Shown piece after piece: positions 29,972-38,965 of a stretch of 64,000 bases of DNA; within the stretch, counting starts at the first letter, position 1; every line of letters begins with the position of its first letter. Source of the DNA: Paracoccaceae bacterium (GTDB lineage: Bacteria > Pseudomonadota > Alphaproteobacteria > Rhodobacterales > Rhodobacteraceae); the NCBI GenBank assembly GCA_022448245.1, contig JAKVCO010000007.1, positions 124,001 to 188,000 of the forward strand, read 5' to 3'. Under the pieces are notes generated by a model that had not been told where the DNA came from, ran no database searches, and saw nothing but the letters and a program-made list of their open reading frames with translations. The position numbers were made by a program, and so were the translations under genes.

Positions 29972-30534
29972 CGGTTTCGGGCGTAGTATTCCGGGTTGGG
30001 GGCCATGTCGGTGGCCGAGGCCACGCGGTTCGTCATGTTGAAGAAGCCTGTGACATTGGCGATGTCCCAGATGTCACGATCTGTCCAACCGGCGGCGCGC
30101 AGGGCCTCGCGGTCTTCTTCTTCAATGGTGTGCGACGCTTCTGTCATCTTCACCGCGAAATCGAGCATCGCGCGCTCTTTCGGTGTCAGCGACGCAACGC
30201 GGTAGTTCATAATCAGATGCTCCCCGAGTACCGGGTCACCTGATAGCTCCCGCACGGCTTGGCCGTGAGCGGTGAGGCAGTAGACGCAGCGGTTGAGGGA
30301 TGACACGACCACGGCGATCATCTCCCGCTGGAGCTTGGTCAGACCGGAGTCCGCCAGCATCAGATCGTTATAAAGCGTGGTGAAAGCGTTCAGCTTGTCG
30401 ACGTCAAAGGCATAGGCCTTCAGCACGTTCGGCACGAGGCCGAGCTTATCCATGCAGATGTCGAAATACTTCTGCGTCTCGGACGGAAGCGGGTCCACTG
30501 GCGAGAGCTCGAGTGCGGTGACTTTTTCGGTCAT
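29968..30534 (-). CDS. AhpD-like / carboxymuconolactone decarboxylase-family peroxidase
   Basis: The 188-residue all-helical protein has the redox pair Cys83-x-x-Cys86 and a following histidine (CVYCLTAHG), as in AhpD and the uncharacterised peroxidase-related group. Enzymes of this fold reduce hydroperoxides or act as alkylhydroperoxidase partners. The ATG at 30534 lies within the GNAT stop region (ATGA overlap), and its own stop overlaps the OmpA start in the same way. A longer upstream frame would run entirely through the GNAT gene and was rejected. Confidence 0.87.
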   Translation of the reverse strand: MTEKVTALELSPVDPLPSETQKYFDICMDKLGLVPNVLKAYAFDVDKLNAFTTLYNDLMLADSGLTKLQREMIAVVVSSLNRCVYCLTAHGQAVRELSGDPVLGEHLIMNYRVASLTPKERAMLDFAVKMTEASHTIEEEDREALRAAGWTDRDIWDIANVTGFFNMTNRVASATDMAPNPEYYARNR

Positions 30535-31262
30535 GAGGGCTCCGGGAGGCTGCGATATTGGTAGCTTCCCACAGGGGCCATCCCGAGGGAAGCATAGAGC
30601 GCGCGGGCCCCGTGGTTTTCGGCACCAACGGCGAGGCCAACCCAGGCGCAGCCGTTGCGTTCGGCCCAAATCGCCGCCTGCGCCATCATATGCGCGGCAA
30701 GGCCCTGGCGGCGGTGTTGGGGCAAGACGCCCACGGCATGGACCATCGCGATCCCTTCATGGGCGCCGACATAGGTCACGCCCGCGGGATCATCGCCCAC
30801 GCGACCAAGGATCGCCGTCTTCGGGCACTGAGCGCGGGCCATCACCTCTTGACGACTGAGGGACGTGCCCGTGGCCGTGAAGATGTCGGCCATGATGGCC
30901 AGCGGCTCCCAAATCTCGAAGGTCGCGATACGGGGCGGCACACGTTCGGCCATCGGGCCTACCGGCGCGCCGTAATAGTAGGAGGAGTCGTGGCCCGCAT
31001 AGCCCAAGCCATCGAGCTGAGCCTCAAACGCGGGCGCATCACCCGGCACCCAGAACATGGCGGGCTGACCCCAGCTTTGCATGGTGTCGGCAGCCTCAGC
31101 GATCTCGGCGTCGGTCGCAGTCCGGTTCGACGTTGCCGCGCGGGACCGGCGGCTGTCATCCGACGACCGCCGCAGATCGAAAGCACCGCCCGGGATCGCT
31201 GCCTCTCCCGGCCACGTGGCCCAAACCGCTTCGGCCATTTGTCTCGTCGTCGGCATCGTCAT
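30531..31262 (-). CDS. GNAT-family N-acetyltransferase
   Basis: A 243-residue protein whose C-terminal half is a GNAT domain: VHAVGVLPQHRRQGLAAHMMAQA contains the acetyl-CoA pyrophosphate-binding loop (Q/R-x-x-G-x-A). ARALYASLGM near the end is the usual beta6-beta7 region. The N-terminal half is a less clear, possibly degenerate GNAT-like lobe. The acceptor is unknown. It overlaps both neighbours by ATGA junctions. Confidence 0.86.
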   Translation of the reverse strand: MTMPTTRQMAEAVWATWPGEAAIPGGAFDLRRSSDDSRRSRAATSNRTATDAEIAEAADTMQSWGQPAMFWVPGDAPAFEAQLDGLGYAGHDSSYYYGAPVGPMAERVPPRIATFEIWEPLAIMADIFTATGTSLSRQEVMARAQCPKTAILGRVGDDPAGVTYVGAHEGIAMVHAVGVLPQHRRQGLAAHMMAQAAIWAERNGCAWVGLAVGAENHGARALYASLGMAPVGSYQYRSLPEPS

Positions 31263-31978
31263 GCGAAAAGCGCCTCAAGCGCGGTCTTGGCTTCATCGAG
31301 AAGGGCTTCATCCGAGTGGCGCAGCACAATGTTGGCCCCAAAGCGCCCGTTCTCCTGAAACGGGTAAGACCCGATGGAAATATCGGGGAACTGCGCGTCG
31401 AGCTCGCCCAACGGCCCTGCAATGTCACCCTCGCCTCGATCGATCCGGACGGAGACGGACAGAAGCGGCGCACCGCCGCCCATCGGGGCCAAAACGCTCG
31501 CCACCATGGCTTTGAAGACGGATGGCACGCCGGCCATGACATTCACATTCTTCAGCGTGAAGCCCGGCGCTATGGAGACGGGGTTTTCGATCAACGTGGC
31601 GCTGTCAGGGATCCGCGCCATGCGCTTGCGCGCGGCGTTATAGTCACGCCCGTTCTCGGCGTAGTAGTCACCCAGCAGCTTATCGGCATCAGCGCGCACA
31701 TCGATGCCGTCGCCAAAGGCCGCGGCCACACAATCGGCGGTGATGTCGTCATGGGTCGGGCCAATCCCGCCCGAGGTGAAGACATGCTCATAACCCGTGC
31801 TCAGCGCCTGAACCGCGGCGATGATGGCGTCACGGTCATCCGAGACCACGCGGACCTCCTTCAGGTCGATCCCTTTTTCGGTCAGCTGCCCCGCGAGGTG
31901 ATGCATATTCGCATCGCGCGTGCGCCCGGACAGAATTTCGTCTCCGATCACGAGCATCGCGGCAGTGGGATTGGGCAT
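31259..31978 (-). CDS. CinA-like molybdopterin-binding domain protein
   Basis: A 239-residue protein equivalent to the N-terminal (COG1058) domain of CinA, without the C-terminal deamidase. Characteristic are VIGDEILSGRTRDAN, VRVVSDDRDAI and TSGGIGPTHDDIT. Related full-length CinA proteins act as ADP-ribose pyrophosphatase or NMN deamidase, but the stand-alone domain has no certain activity. It is the first gene of the minus-strand unit running to the OmpA gene. It is divergent from sfsA. Confidence 0.88.
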   Translation of the reverse strand: MPNPTAAMLVIGDEILSGRTRDANMHHLAGQLTEKGIDLKEVRVVSDDRDAIIAAVQALSTGYEHVFTSGGIGPTHDDITADCVAAAFGDGIDVRADADKLLGDYYAENGRDYNAARKRMARIPDSATLIENPVSIAPGFTLKNVNVMAGVPSVFKAMVASVLAPMGGGAPLLSVSVRIDRGEGDIAGPLGELDAQFPDISIGSYPFQENGRFGANIVLRHSDEALLDEAKTALEALFA

Positions 31979-32072
31979 TGCGTTCTCCTGTGCGTGCGGC
32001 GCGACGCAACTTTTTCAAGGTTTTGCGCGGGCGCGGCTGTCAGATATCCGTCGAAAGGATTACTCCTACGCC

Positions 32073-32780
32073 ATGCGCTTTCAAACCCCTCTTGTGTCCG
32101 GACGGCTGCTACGCCGCTACAAGCGATTTCTGGCAGATATCGTGCTCGATACTGGGCAGGAAGTCACCGCCCATTGCCCCAATCCGGGCTCCATGCTGGG
32201 GCTGAAGGACGAGGGCCTGCGCGTCTGGGTTGAGCCCAACGATGACCCGAAGAAAAAGCTGAAATACGCATGGCGCGTGTCAGAGCTGTCCAACGGTGTG
32301 ATGGTCGGGATCGACACAGCCACACCGAACCGCATCGCCAAGGAAGCACTGCTGTCTAAGGGCATCGCGGAGCTCGCCGCCTATGATGGTGTGCGCCCGG
32401 AGGTGCCCTATGGCACCCGCAGCCGGATCGATTTCCTCCTCACAGAACCGAGCCTGCCGGACGCCTATGTGGAGATCAAGAACGTGCACCTCTTGCGTCA
32501 GGGCGATCTGGCGGAGTTCCCCGATTGCGTGACCGAACGCGGCGCCAAACATCTGCGCGAGCTCATCACCGTGAAGGAGCAAGGCGCGCGCGCCGTGATG
32601 CTCTATGTCGTTCAGCACGAAGGCTGCGCGCGGTTTCGCGTGGCCGCCGACCTCGACCCCGGCTACGCGGCGGCGTTCAAGGACGCAGTAGACGCCGGTA
32701 TCGAGATGCTGGCCTACGGCTGCACCGTTTCCCCCGAAGAGATCACACTGACCCAAGCGATGCCTGTCCTGCTGGACTGA
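32073..32780 (+). CDS. sfsA: SfsA family DNA-binding protein/nuclease
   Basis: The 235-residue protein shows the SfsA landmarks: HCPNPGSMLGL, GTRSRIDFLL, YVEIKNVHL, FPDCVTERGAKHL and LYVVQHEGC. The acidic and lysine residues in IDFLL and VEIKN form a PD-(D/E)XK-like nuclease core. SfsA was named as a sugar-fermentation stimulation protein; its physiological role remains vague. The ATG at 32073 gives the standard N-terminus and normal length. Confidence 0.93.
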   Translation: MRFQTPLVSGRLLRRYKRFLADIVLDTGQEVTAHCPNPGSMLGLKDEGLRVWVEPNDDPKKKLKYAWRVSELSNGVMVGIDTATPNRIAKEALLSKGIAELAAYDGVRPEVPYGTRSRIDFLLTEPSLPDAYVEIKNVHLLRQGDLAEFPDCVTERGAKHLRELITVKEQGARAVMLYVVQHEGCARFRVAADLDPGYAAAFKDAVDAGIEMLAYGCTVSPEEITLTQAMPVLLD

Positions 32781-32882
32781 CCGCGTGCGGTTGATTAACA
32801 GGCAAAATATGATGCATGCGCACTATCTGGCGAAAGGGCGCCCGGAGGCTTATATTCTGCACCAACATCAAGGATGAGACCC

Positions 32883-33692
32883 ATGGACACCTCACGCGGA
32901 CGCATGACCCGAGACGGCATCCGCCTCTACGAAGATGGCGACTTTGCTGGCATGCATGCGGCTGGCCGTATGGCTGCGCAGATCCTCGATGAGATGGCCG
33001 ACCTTGTCGTGCCGGGCAAGACGACCGCCGAAATCGATCAGGTGATCACCGATCGGGTGGAGGAGCTTGGCGCGAAGTCAGCGACCATTGGCTACAAGGG
33101 CTACAAACACGCCAGCTGCATCAGCGTGAACCACGTGGTCTGCCACGGCGTCCCCGGGTCGAAGGTCCTGAAGGACGGCGACATCCTCAATATCGATGTC
33201 ACGGTAATTGTAGACGGTTGGTTTGGCGACACGTCGCGCATGTACGTTGCCGGCAAACTGCCCCGCAAAGCCGAGCGTCTGATCCAAGTGACCCATGACG
33301 CGCTGATGAAGGGCATCGAGGCTGTGAAGCCCGGGAACACCTTTGGCGACATCGGCCACGCCATTCAGACCTACGTGGAAGGCAACCGCATGTCCGTCGT
33401 GCGCGACTTCTGCGGGCACGGCCTCGGCCGCGTCTTCCACGCGCCTCCCAACGTGCTGCACTACGGCCGCTCGGGCACGGGCCCGGTGCTGGAAGAAGGC
33501 ATGTTCTTCACGATCGAGCCGATGGTGAACCTCGGCCGCCCGGAGACGAAAGTGCTGGGCGATGATTGGACAGCGGTCACGCGCGACAAATCCCTGTCGG
33601 CGCAATTCGAACACTCCGTCGGTGTGACGGCGGACGGCTTTGACATCTTCACGCTGTCGCCCGCGGACAAATTCCATCCCACTTACAAATGA
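32883..33692 (+). CDS. map: Type I methionine aminopeptidase
   Basis: Removes the initiator methionine from nascent proteins. The 269-residue protein holds the five metal ligands in the usual order: two aspartates in NIDVTVIVDGWFGDTSR, a histidine in GHGLGRVFH, and glutamates in FFTIEPM and FEHSVGV. The substrate-site histidine is in YKHASCIS. The ATG at 32883 follows AAGGA by eight bases, better spaced than the ATG at 32874. Its stop overlaps the next gene by 4 bp. Confidence 0.95.
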   Translation: MDTSRGRMTRDGIRLYEDGDFAGMHAAGRMAAQILDEMADLVVPGKTTAEIDQVITDRVEELGAKSATIGYKGYKHASCISVNHVVCHGVPGSKVLKDGDILNIDVTVIVDGWFGDTSRMYVAGKLPRKAERLIQVTHDALMKGIEAVKPGNTFGDIGHAIQTYVEGNRMSVVRDFCGHGLGRVFHAPPNVLHYGRSGTGPVLEEGMFFTIEPMVNLGRPETKVLGDDWTAVTRDKSLSAQFEHSVGVTADGFDIFTLSPADKFHPTYK

Positions 33693-34600
33693 TGCGCTGG
33701 CTGGCGGTTTGGCTGATTTGGGCCACGCCAGCCTTTGCAGAGATCGAAGCTGAGTTCGCCACCTTCGTTCAGGAGTTCGGGATTGGCCCGGCCTCGCTCA
33801 CACTCATGCGCCCAGATGGCAGCGTGCTGGTGGATACAGCCGTTGGTCAGGGGGCTGATGCCGCCGCGCCCATCCTGTCTATTTCCAAAACGCTCGCGGG
33901 CGCTTGCACGCTTCATGCCGAACAAATGGACCGCGTGGCGCTGGAGGATACTGTCGGCGATTACCTGGGCTGGGAAGGACCTGCGGGCGAGGCGACGCTG
34001 GCGCAGCTTTTGACCCATTCCAGCGGCTACCGGCCCGACCGCACGCAACGCGATTACCTTGGCCGATTCCTGTCGCAACCGGCGCGGATCGAAAAGATCA
34101 TCGAGCGCCGTCGCACTTCCGACCGGGGGAACCTGTCGTACTTCTATAACAACGAGAACTTCATTGTGCTTGAGGCCGTGCTGACCGCCGCTTTGGGCAC
34201 ACCTGCGCTGGATTGGTGCCTGCGCGAAACGCCCAGCCTCGCCAAGATGGAGAGCCTGCGCCGCGCCGAAGGGTATGACGCCATTGGGCTGGCCGGCGGG
34301 CTGGCGGTGCAAACGCGGGAGCTCGCCGCCTTCATGCATGCCCTGGCGCCGGACGACACATGGCCCACCGCCGACGTCGATGACGGGATCGTTTACGGTC
34401 CGGGCGTTGTTCTGGTGAAAGGCCGCCTCGTTCACCGGGGCGGCATGTGCCTGATTACAGGTTGGGGACACGGCGCGATTGCCGCGAAAGACAGCCGGGG
34501 ATGGTCGATAGGGTTCACCTACACCGGCTGCCCAAGCCCTAAGGCTGAGGCGGCGCTTCAAGCGATCTTGGACGCCGCCGTAGCCCGAGAGACGCCTTAG
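33689..34600 (+). CDS. Secreted beta-lactamase-fold serine hydrolase
   Basis: The 303-residue precursor has a signal peptide (WLAVWLIWATPAFAE). The serine beta-lactamase/penicillin-binding fold follows, with an SxxK motif SISK and a tyrosine motif YNN in SYFYNNENF. A late HRGG-type strand occupies the place of the KTG box. It is closer to class C/esterase-like family members than to resistance enzymes; an amide or ester substrate cannot be named. The ATGA overlap with map indicates coupling. It converges with the peroxiredoxin-like gene. Confidence 0.8.
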   Translation: MMRWLAVWLIWATPAFAEIEAEFATFVQEFGIGPASLTLMRPDGSVLVDTAVGQGADAAAPILSISKTLAGACTLHAEQMDRVALEDTVGDYLGWEGPAGEATLAQLLTHSSGYRPDRTQRDYLGRFLSQPARIEKIIERRRTSDRGNLSYFYNNENFIVLEAVLTAALGTPALDWCLRETPSLAKMESLRRAEGYDAIGLAGGLAVQTRELAAFMHALAPDDTWPTADVDDGIVYGPGVVLVKGRLVHRGGMCLITGWGHGAIAAKDSRGWSIGFTYTGCPSPKAEAALQAILDAAVARETP

Positions 34601-35134
34601 ACAGCGCCTGTGTATTCGCCCCGCGCCGGATAGTTGTTCGCAATCGCGAAATCGAGGGCGGAGACGAGCTCAGAGAAGTGCGGGCGCACGAACGGCATGG
34701 TCTGCGTGGAGCTGTAGTAGAGCGTCTTCTCTGGCGTCACCATGAAGAGGCCGGGCTCAGAGAAAAGCGCAGGCTCCTCAATCCCGATTGAGGTTTTGCC
34801 GCGCGATGTGGAGATATAGAGGCCCCATTCCTTCGCCTTCCCCAGCGAGAGATCGTACCCAAAGCGCAGATTCTTGTTCTCGATCTTGTCGGCCATGGCG
34901 CGCGCGCGCTCCTCACCGTCGGAGCTCAGGGCCAGGACGCCCACACCCTTTTCTGCGAACGCAGCAACCTGTTTGTCGAATTCTTTGAGATAGTTCGCGC
35001 AGATCGGGCAATGAAGCCCGCGGTAAATGCAAATGACGATGCCGCGTTCGTTGTTCTCAGAAGCGAGATCGAACTGACCGTGATCGAGCGTTGGGACGGA
35101 GAGTTCAGGAACTTTCTGGCCGGGGGATCAGCAT
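34597..35134 (-). pseudogene. AhpC/TSA peroxiredoxin-like gene, frameshifted at a C5 run
   Basis: A redoxin with RGLHCPICANYL (a CxxC active site) and SSDGEERARAMADKI. It is open from a TGA just upstream of 35126 down to the stop at 34597, but no ATG exists in that frame. The natural ATG at 35134 reads MLI and then leaves frame at five consecutive C on the minus strand (35122-35126). With four C it would read MLIPGQKVPELSV straight into the domain, giving a 178-residue protein. So one extra base separates start from body. Either the gene is dead, the run slips, or the base call is wrong. A shorter product from GTG at 34944 would lack the active site. Confidence 0.8.
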
Positions 35135-35437
35135 GGGCTAGCCATTTTCTAATGCGCGAACGCTGGCCGCATACCGCGGCCTGCCAAAAACACCAAGGCG
35201 AAGCCCCCCCTGCACGGGCGCACCAACCCCCCCATTACGTAAGGTCAACGTGATGGGGAGAATCCGAGGGCAACTCTCCCTCACCTCGACATTTTACCTG
35301 TTTGACAGAGGATTAGGCCGAAAACAGGCGATTTTCCGCGTTGAAGTCATTTGCGCAATGACCCAAGAGACCCCAGATCAACCGTGTCCCGACGCACTGG
35401 GACATTCCCGAGTAACATCACGGAAAAGGAGCACGCC
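35135..35437. other. Intergenic stretch without a supported gene
   Basis: About 300 bp between the peroxiredoxin-like gene and the solute-binding protein gene, which are divergent. I see no convincing coding frame. A TTGACA at 35302-35307 could be a -35 element, but no matching -10 follows at the usual distance. Promoters for both neighbours are expected here. Confidence 0.5.
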
Positions 35438-36487
35438 ATGACTACGCTGCTCAAAACTGCTGCCCTCACTGCAATCATGGCCACCACGGCCACGGTGGCG
35501 TCAGCGCAAGATGTGACGCTGAGATTTCAGCACTTTGTTTCGCCTCTCTCGGCGAACCCCACCCATTTCATGCAGCCCTGGGCCGACAAGGTCGAGGCTG
35601 ACTCCAATGGCCGCATCAAGGTGGAGCTTTATCCCTTCATGCAGCTCGGCGGCAAAGCGACCGCGCAATATGACCTGATCCGCGATGGTGTGATCGACGG
35701 TGGCTGGGTGATCCCGGGCTACCAACCGGGCCGCTTCCCGGAAGCCGAGGCCATGGAGCTTCCCTTCATGACCACCAAAAGCGGTGAAGAGGCCTCCAAG
35801 GCCGCGTGGATCTTCACGCAAAAGCACCTGATGGACGATTTCCAAGACGTCCACGTGATCGCCGCGCACATGCACGGCCGTGGCCTGGTGCACAAGAAAG
35901 GCCCCGCGATCGCCACGCTAGAGGATTTCGACAACCTCAAACTGCGCGGCCCGTCGCGCCCGGCGTCCCTGCTGCTCGACAAACTGGGGGCGAGCCCGGT
36001 GGGCATGCCCGTCCCCGCCTTCCCTGAGGCGCTGGCGAACGGCATCGTGGACGGTGGCGTGATCACCTGGGAGATGTCCCCATCACTAAAGCTTGATGAG
36101 TTGACGGATTCTCACACTGACATTTCCGGCGATCGCTCCCTATATAACCTGTACTTCATCTGGGCGATGAACCGGGACGTCTATGAGGACATGCCGGCTG
36201 ACCTGCGCGCGGTGATCGATGCAAACTCTGGCCTCATGGCATCTGCCTGGGCCGGTCGGGCGCACGATACTGGGGACATCACAGGCCGCGAGGCCATGTC
36301 CGCCGCGGGTAACGAGATCGCTACGGTGAATGCAGCCGAGACTGCGCGTATCGCAGCACTCGGTGAAGAAGTGATATCCGACTGGGTCGTCGAAATGACG
36401 TCCAAGGGGTTGGATGGCCAGATGTTGGTCGACGACGCGCGCGCCGCTGTGCAAATCACAGTGGAAGCAGACGCGCCGAGCAACTGA
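35438..36487 (+). CDS. TRAP transporter solute-binding protein (DctP type)
   Basis: The 349-residue periplasmic receptor has a signal peptide ending TVASAQ and a DctP fold: LRFQHFVSPLSANP, LRGPSRPASLLLDKLGASPVG with the conserved carboxylate-binding arginine, and FPEALANGIVDGG. These proteins deliver organic acids to DctQ/DctM permeases. No permease genes flank it, so it is an orphan receptor here. The ATG at 35438 follows AAAAGGA. An intrinsic terminator comes after it. Confidence 0.93.
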   Translation: MTTLLKTAALTAIMATTATVASAQDVTLRFQHFVSPLSANPTHFMQPWADKVEADSNGRIKVELYPFMQLGGKATAQYDLIRDGVIDGGWVIPGYQPGRFPEAEAMELPFMTTKSGEEASKAAWIFTQKHLMDDFQDVHVIAAHMHGRGLVHKKGPAIATLEDFDNLKLRGPSRPASLLLDKLGASPVGMPVPAFPEALANGIVDGGVITWEMSPSLKLDELTDSHTDISGDRSLYNLYFIWAMNRDVYEDMPADLRAVIDANSGLMASAWAGRAHDTGDITGREAMSAAGNEIATVNAAETARIAALGEEVISDWVVEMTSKGLDGQMLVDDARAAVQITVEADAPSN

Positions 36488-36522
36488 GGTCATCCCGCGC
36501 CGCCTGGGTCGGAGGCTGCGCT

Positions 36523-36558
36523 AGGGGCGGTGCCGAGGGGTACCGCCCCTTACTTTTT
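36523..36558 (+). terminator. Intrinsic terminator after the TRAP receptor gene
   Basis: AGGGGCGGT (36523-36531) pairs with ACCGCCCCT (36542-36550) to make a perfect 9-bp GC-rich stem with a 10-nt loop. TTACTTTTT follows directly on the plus strand. It lies 36 bp after the stop codon. Confidence 0.8.
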
Positions 36559-36600
36559 GGGGAAGGCTAAAGTCTGCTTTGAGCCCAAGGCAACCCTTCT

Positions 36601-37026
36601 TTAGCCCGGATAGCCTAGGTCCGAGTCGTAGATATCTAAACCAAGACTCGCCCCACGCTCTCCCAGCAGCTGCATAGTGGCCGAATTCAGTTCAAGCCCG
36701 TCATTTCCTGAACCCATGAACACACCACAGAATACATCGATGCGATATCGCGCGGCCAAATCGCGCCATAGCGTCACGTCCGACGGAAGTTGGGCAAACA
36801 GTGCATTAATTTGAGCGTCTAGGTTTCCATCGTGAGTGGAGCCTGCGTCAAGTCGCCAACCTCCTGTCTTCGCAGCATGTTTAACTCTCGAATTTTTACC
36901 TTCGAATGTTTCTCCTTTTCTTTCGCTCGCCGACGGCGTGGTGCCTAGCAGCTCAGAAATCTCGTCTGGAACAAGGTTGTCGCCCCAAATCCTTAGCGAC
37001 GCCTTTGTGTGGTTAGGAAATGGCAT
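36601..37026 (-). CDS. DUF4279 domain-containing protein
   Basis: The 141-residue protein matches the DUF4279 pattern: KASLRIWGDNLVPDEISELLGTTP near the start, GGWRLD in the middle and a strand-rich second half. Such proteins are widespread, often horizontally carried, and of unknown function; some occur near toxin or immunity genes. Base composition is visibly more AT-rich than its neighbours, which suggests acquisition. No partner gene is apparent. Confidence 0.75.
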   Translation of the reverse strand: MPFPNHTKASLRIWGDNLVPDEISELLGTTPSASERKGETFEGKNSRVKHAAKTGGWRLDAGSTHDGNLDAQINALFAQLPSDVTLWRDLAARYRIDVFCGVFMGSGNDGLELNSATMQLLGERGASLGLDIYDSDLGYPG

Positions 37027-37157
37027 TCAGGCTTCTCAAGCTATGTTCGGACCCCCAAACCGGATGGAAAGTCATCCTTCTTCCGAAGCGGTAACACTCT
37101 TGCTCTGTCAATTCATGTAAAAAGCATCGATGTACGCTTTGTCCGCTCCGCAGGCAT

Positions 37158-37331
37158 TCAGTCCAGCTGGCGCGCCTCATCGACGAGGAGCACCGGGATC
37201 CCATCGCGGATCGGATAGGCCAGATGCGCGGCGGTGGAGATCAGTTCCTGCGCGGCGGCGTCGTACTTCAAACGCTGGCGCGTCTGAGGGCAGATGAGCG
37301 CCTCGAGCATTTTGCGGTTGGTCGTCGTCAT
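37158..37331 (-). CDS. Trm112 family (UPF0434) protein
   Basis: A 57-residue protein, [20 protein letters not shown] onwards, with the Trm112 pattern LEALICP near the start and [17 protein letters not shown] at the end. Trm112 proteins are small partners of methyltransferases; bacterial copies keep only part of the zinc site, and here one cysteine remains. Its ATG overlaps the stop of the LON-domain gene by 4 bp (ATGA), so they form one unit. Confidence 0.88.
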   Translation of the reverse strand: MTTTNRKMLEALICPQTRQRLKYDAAAQELISTAAHLAYPIRDGIPVLLVDEARQLD

Positions 37332-37963
37332 TGCATCACCTCATCGGCCCCGCCACGGAGCGCATATTCCAAGAGCGTCACGAGTGTCTCGCGTCGTGTG
37401 GCGAGCGACGGCGCCTCGAGCAGCGCCTGCTTGTCTTCGGGCTCGAAGGGGCAGAGCATAGAGAGCGAATTCACCAGAAGCTCGTCATCCGCCTCCTTCA
37501 GGTTCTCCCAATCCGTCGAAAGCGCTTGGGCGGCGAAGTAACGGCGCAGAAGCTCCATGAACCCGTCGCGGTTAAAGCCGGTGTCCTTCTCGGACGGGCC
37601 CACGTCGCGCTCAAACCCGTCCCAATCCACTTCGCAGCGACGGTATGGCGTGAAGCCCACGACCTCTTCGGTCGCGCGGAAGCGCGAGACGCCAGCGAGC
37701 GTGATCATGTAGCGGCCATCGTCGGTTTCCGAGAAGGCGCTCACCCGGCCCGCGCAGCCGATGGTGTGCAACCGCTCACCACCCGGGCCGTCATAGGGGG
37801 AGATCATCCCGATCAGCCGGTGCCGTGTCTTCAGCGCATCCTCGAGCATGGCGAGGTAGCGCGGCTCGAACAGGTGCAGCGGCAAACGTGCGCGCGGCAG
37901 CAAAAGGGCCCCCGGCAGAGGGAAAATCGGGATCGTGTCCGGAAGGTCGCCAGTCCAAGTCAT
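37328..37963 (-). CDS. LON substrate-binding domain protein
   Basis: The 211-residue protein is the stand-alone N-terminal (LON) domain: [26 protein letters not shown] at the start, then a GCAGRVSAF strand and a helical C-terminal half. It has no ATPase or protease domain. Such proteins are common in Rhodobacterales beside a thioredoxin gene and a Trm112 protein, as here. The mechanism is unknown; substrate recognition is inferred from the Lon homology. Confidence 0.88.
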   Translation of the reverse strand: MTWTGDLPDTIPIFPLPGALLLPRARLPLHLFEPRYLAMLEDALKTRHRLIGMISPYDGPGGERLHTIGCAGRVSAFSETDDGRYMITLAGVSRFRATEEVVGFTPYRRCEVDWDGFERDVGPSEKDTGFNRDGFMELLRRYFAAQALSTDWENLKEADDELLVNSLSMLCPFEPEDKQALLEAPSLATRRETLVTLLEYALRGGADEVMQ

Positions 37964-38000
37964 TAGTCGACGGTAGCTCTGCTGCGCCTCAAGACAACAA

Positions 38001-38909
38001 TCAGACGAAGATCATGGAGCTCAGCTTGCGACGACCGTTCAGAACAACGGGGTCATTTGGCTTGAGCGCATCGAAGATCGTGAAGAGCTGGGTCTTCGCG
38101 GCACCATCGTTCCATTCGCGGTCGCGGCGGAAGAGCTCGAGGAGCTCTGCGACTGCGGCTTCGGCATCGCCATTGGCGTGGAGCGCCTGTGCCAGATCAA
38201 AGCGGGACTGGTGATCGTCGGCGTTGGCCTCGACGGCGGCACGAAGTTCTGCCACGGGGCCTGCGTCCTCGGCCTGCTTGGCGAGTTCGAGCTGCGCGCG
38301 TGCAGCTTCAAGCTCCGGCGCGTCGCTGATTTCGGCAGGCGCGCCGTTCAGGATCGCCTCGGCGTGATCGAGATCGCCGTGAACCACATTGGCCCGCACG
38401 AGGCCGCCAAAGGCAGCCGCATTCATCGGGTCTTCTTCGAGCACGGCAGCAAAGGTCTGCGCGGCATCTTGCACCGCACCTTCGGCCAGCATTTCCTCGG
38501 CAGCGGCGACCGCTTCGCCCAAACCGCCATCGGCAGTACCACCGCCCGCAGCAGCGATCTTTTCGATAAAGGCGTCCACTTCGGACGGCGGCAGCGCGCC
38601 TTGGAAACCGTCGATGGGCTGGCCCTTGTAGAAAGCATAAACGGTGGGGATCGACTGGATGCGCAGCTGGGCCGCGATCTGTTGGTTCTGGTCCACGTCG
38701 ACCTTCACGAGCTTCACGGCGCCCTTGGCCTTAGTCACCGCCGCCTCAAGCGCGGGCGTCAGGGTCTTACAAGGCCCACACCAAGTGGCCCAGAAATCCA
38801 CGATGATGGGCACCTCCTGCGAAGCCTCCACCACGTCCTGCATGAAGGTGGCCTCGGTGCCATCCTTAATCAGTTCTTCCGCGCTCGGTCCTGCGTTCAG
38901 CTCAAGCAT
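38001..38909 (-). CDS. Thioredoxin-TPR co-chaperone (CnoX/YbbN-like)
   Basis: A 302-residue fusion of an N-terminal thioredoxin domain, with active site WCGPC at 43-47, to a helical TPR-like C-terminal region from about residue 135. This is the CnoX (YbbN) layout. CnoX proteins protect oxidation-prone clients and hand them to GroEL and DnaK; unlike E. coli CnoX, this one keeps both redox cysteines. CCGGAGGATCGAT precedes the ATG. A short hairpin repeat lies in the 5' leader (38943-38960). Confidence 0.9.
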   Translation of the reverse strand: MLELNAGPSAEELIKDGTEATFMQDVVEASQEVPIIVDFWATWCGPCKTLTPALEAAVTKAKGAVKLVKVDVDQNQQIAAQLRIQSIPTVYAFYKGQPIDGFQGALPPSEVDAFIEKIAAAGGGTADGGLGEAVAAAEEMLAEGAVQDAAQTFAAVLEEDPMNAAAFGGLVRANVVHGDLDHAEAILNGAPAEISDAPELEAARAQLELAKQAEDAGPVAELRAAVEANADDHQSRFDLAQALHANGDAEAAVAELLELFRRDREWNDGAAKTQLFTIFDALKPNDPVVLNGRRKLSSMIFV

Positions 38910-38936
38910 ATCGATCCTCCGGTTGGGCCGTATATG

Positions 38937-38965
38937 AGGGGGCTTGCCCGTCAGGGCAAGTCCGC
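38937..38965 (-). repeat. Short hairpin repeat, copy 1 (thioredoxin leader)
   Basis: On the minus strand GGCGGACTTGCCCTGACGGGCAAG forms a 7-bp hairpin (CTTGCCC/GGGCAAG, TGAC loop) followed by a C-run, in the leader of the thioredoxin gene. Nearly the same sequence, GGTGGACTTGCCCTGCCGGGCACG, occurs at 39478-39501 past the xth stop. The GGACTTGCCC core also resembles the ends of the two RNA candidates at 42.9 and 45.8 kb. Confidence 0.5.

Noticed and set aside
31920..32072. Longer sfsA start
   Set aside because: The extra 51 residues do not resemble SfsA and would overlap the divergent gene's start.
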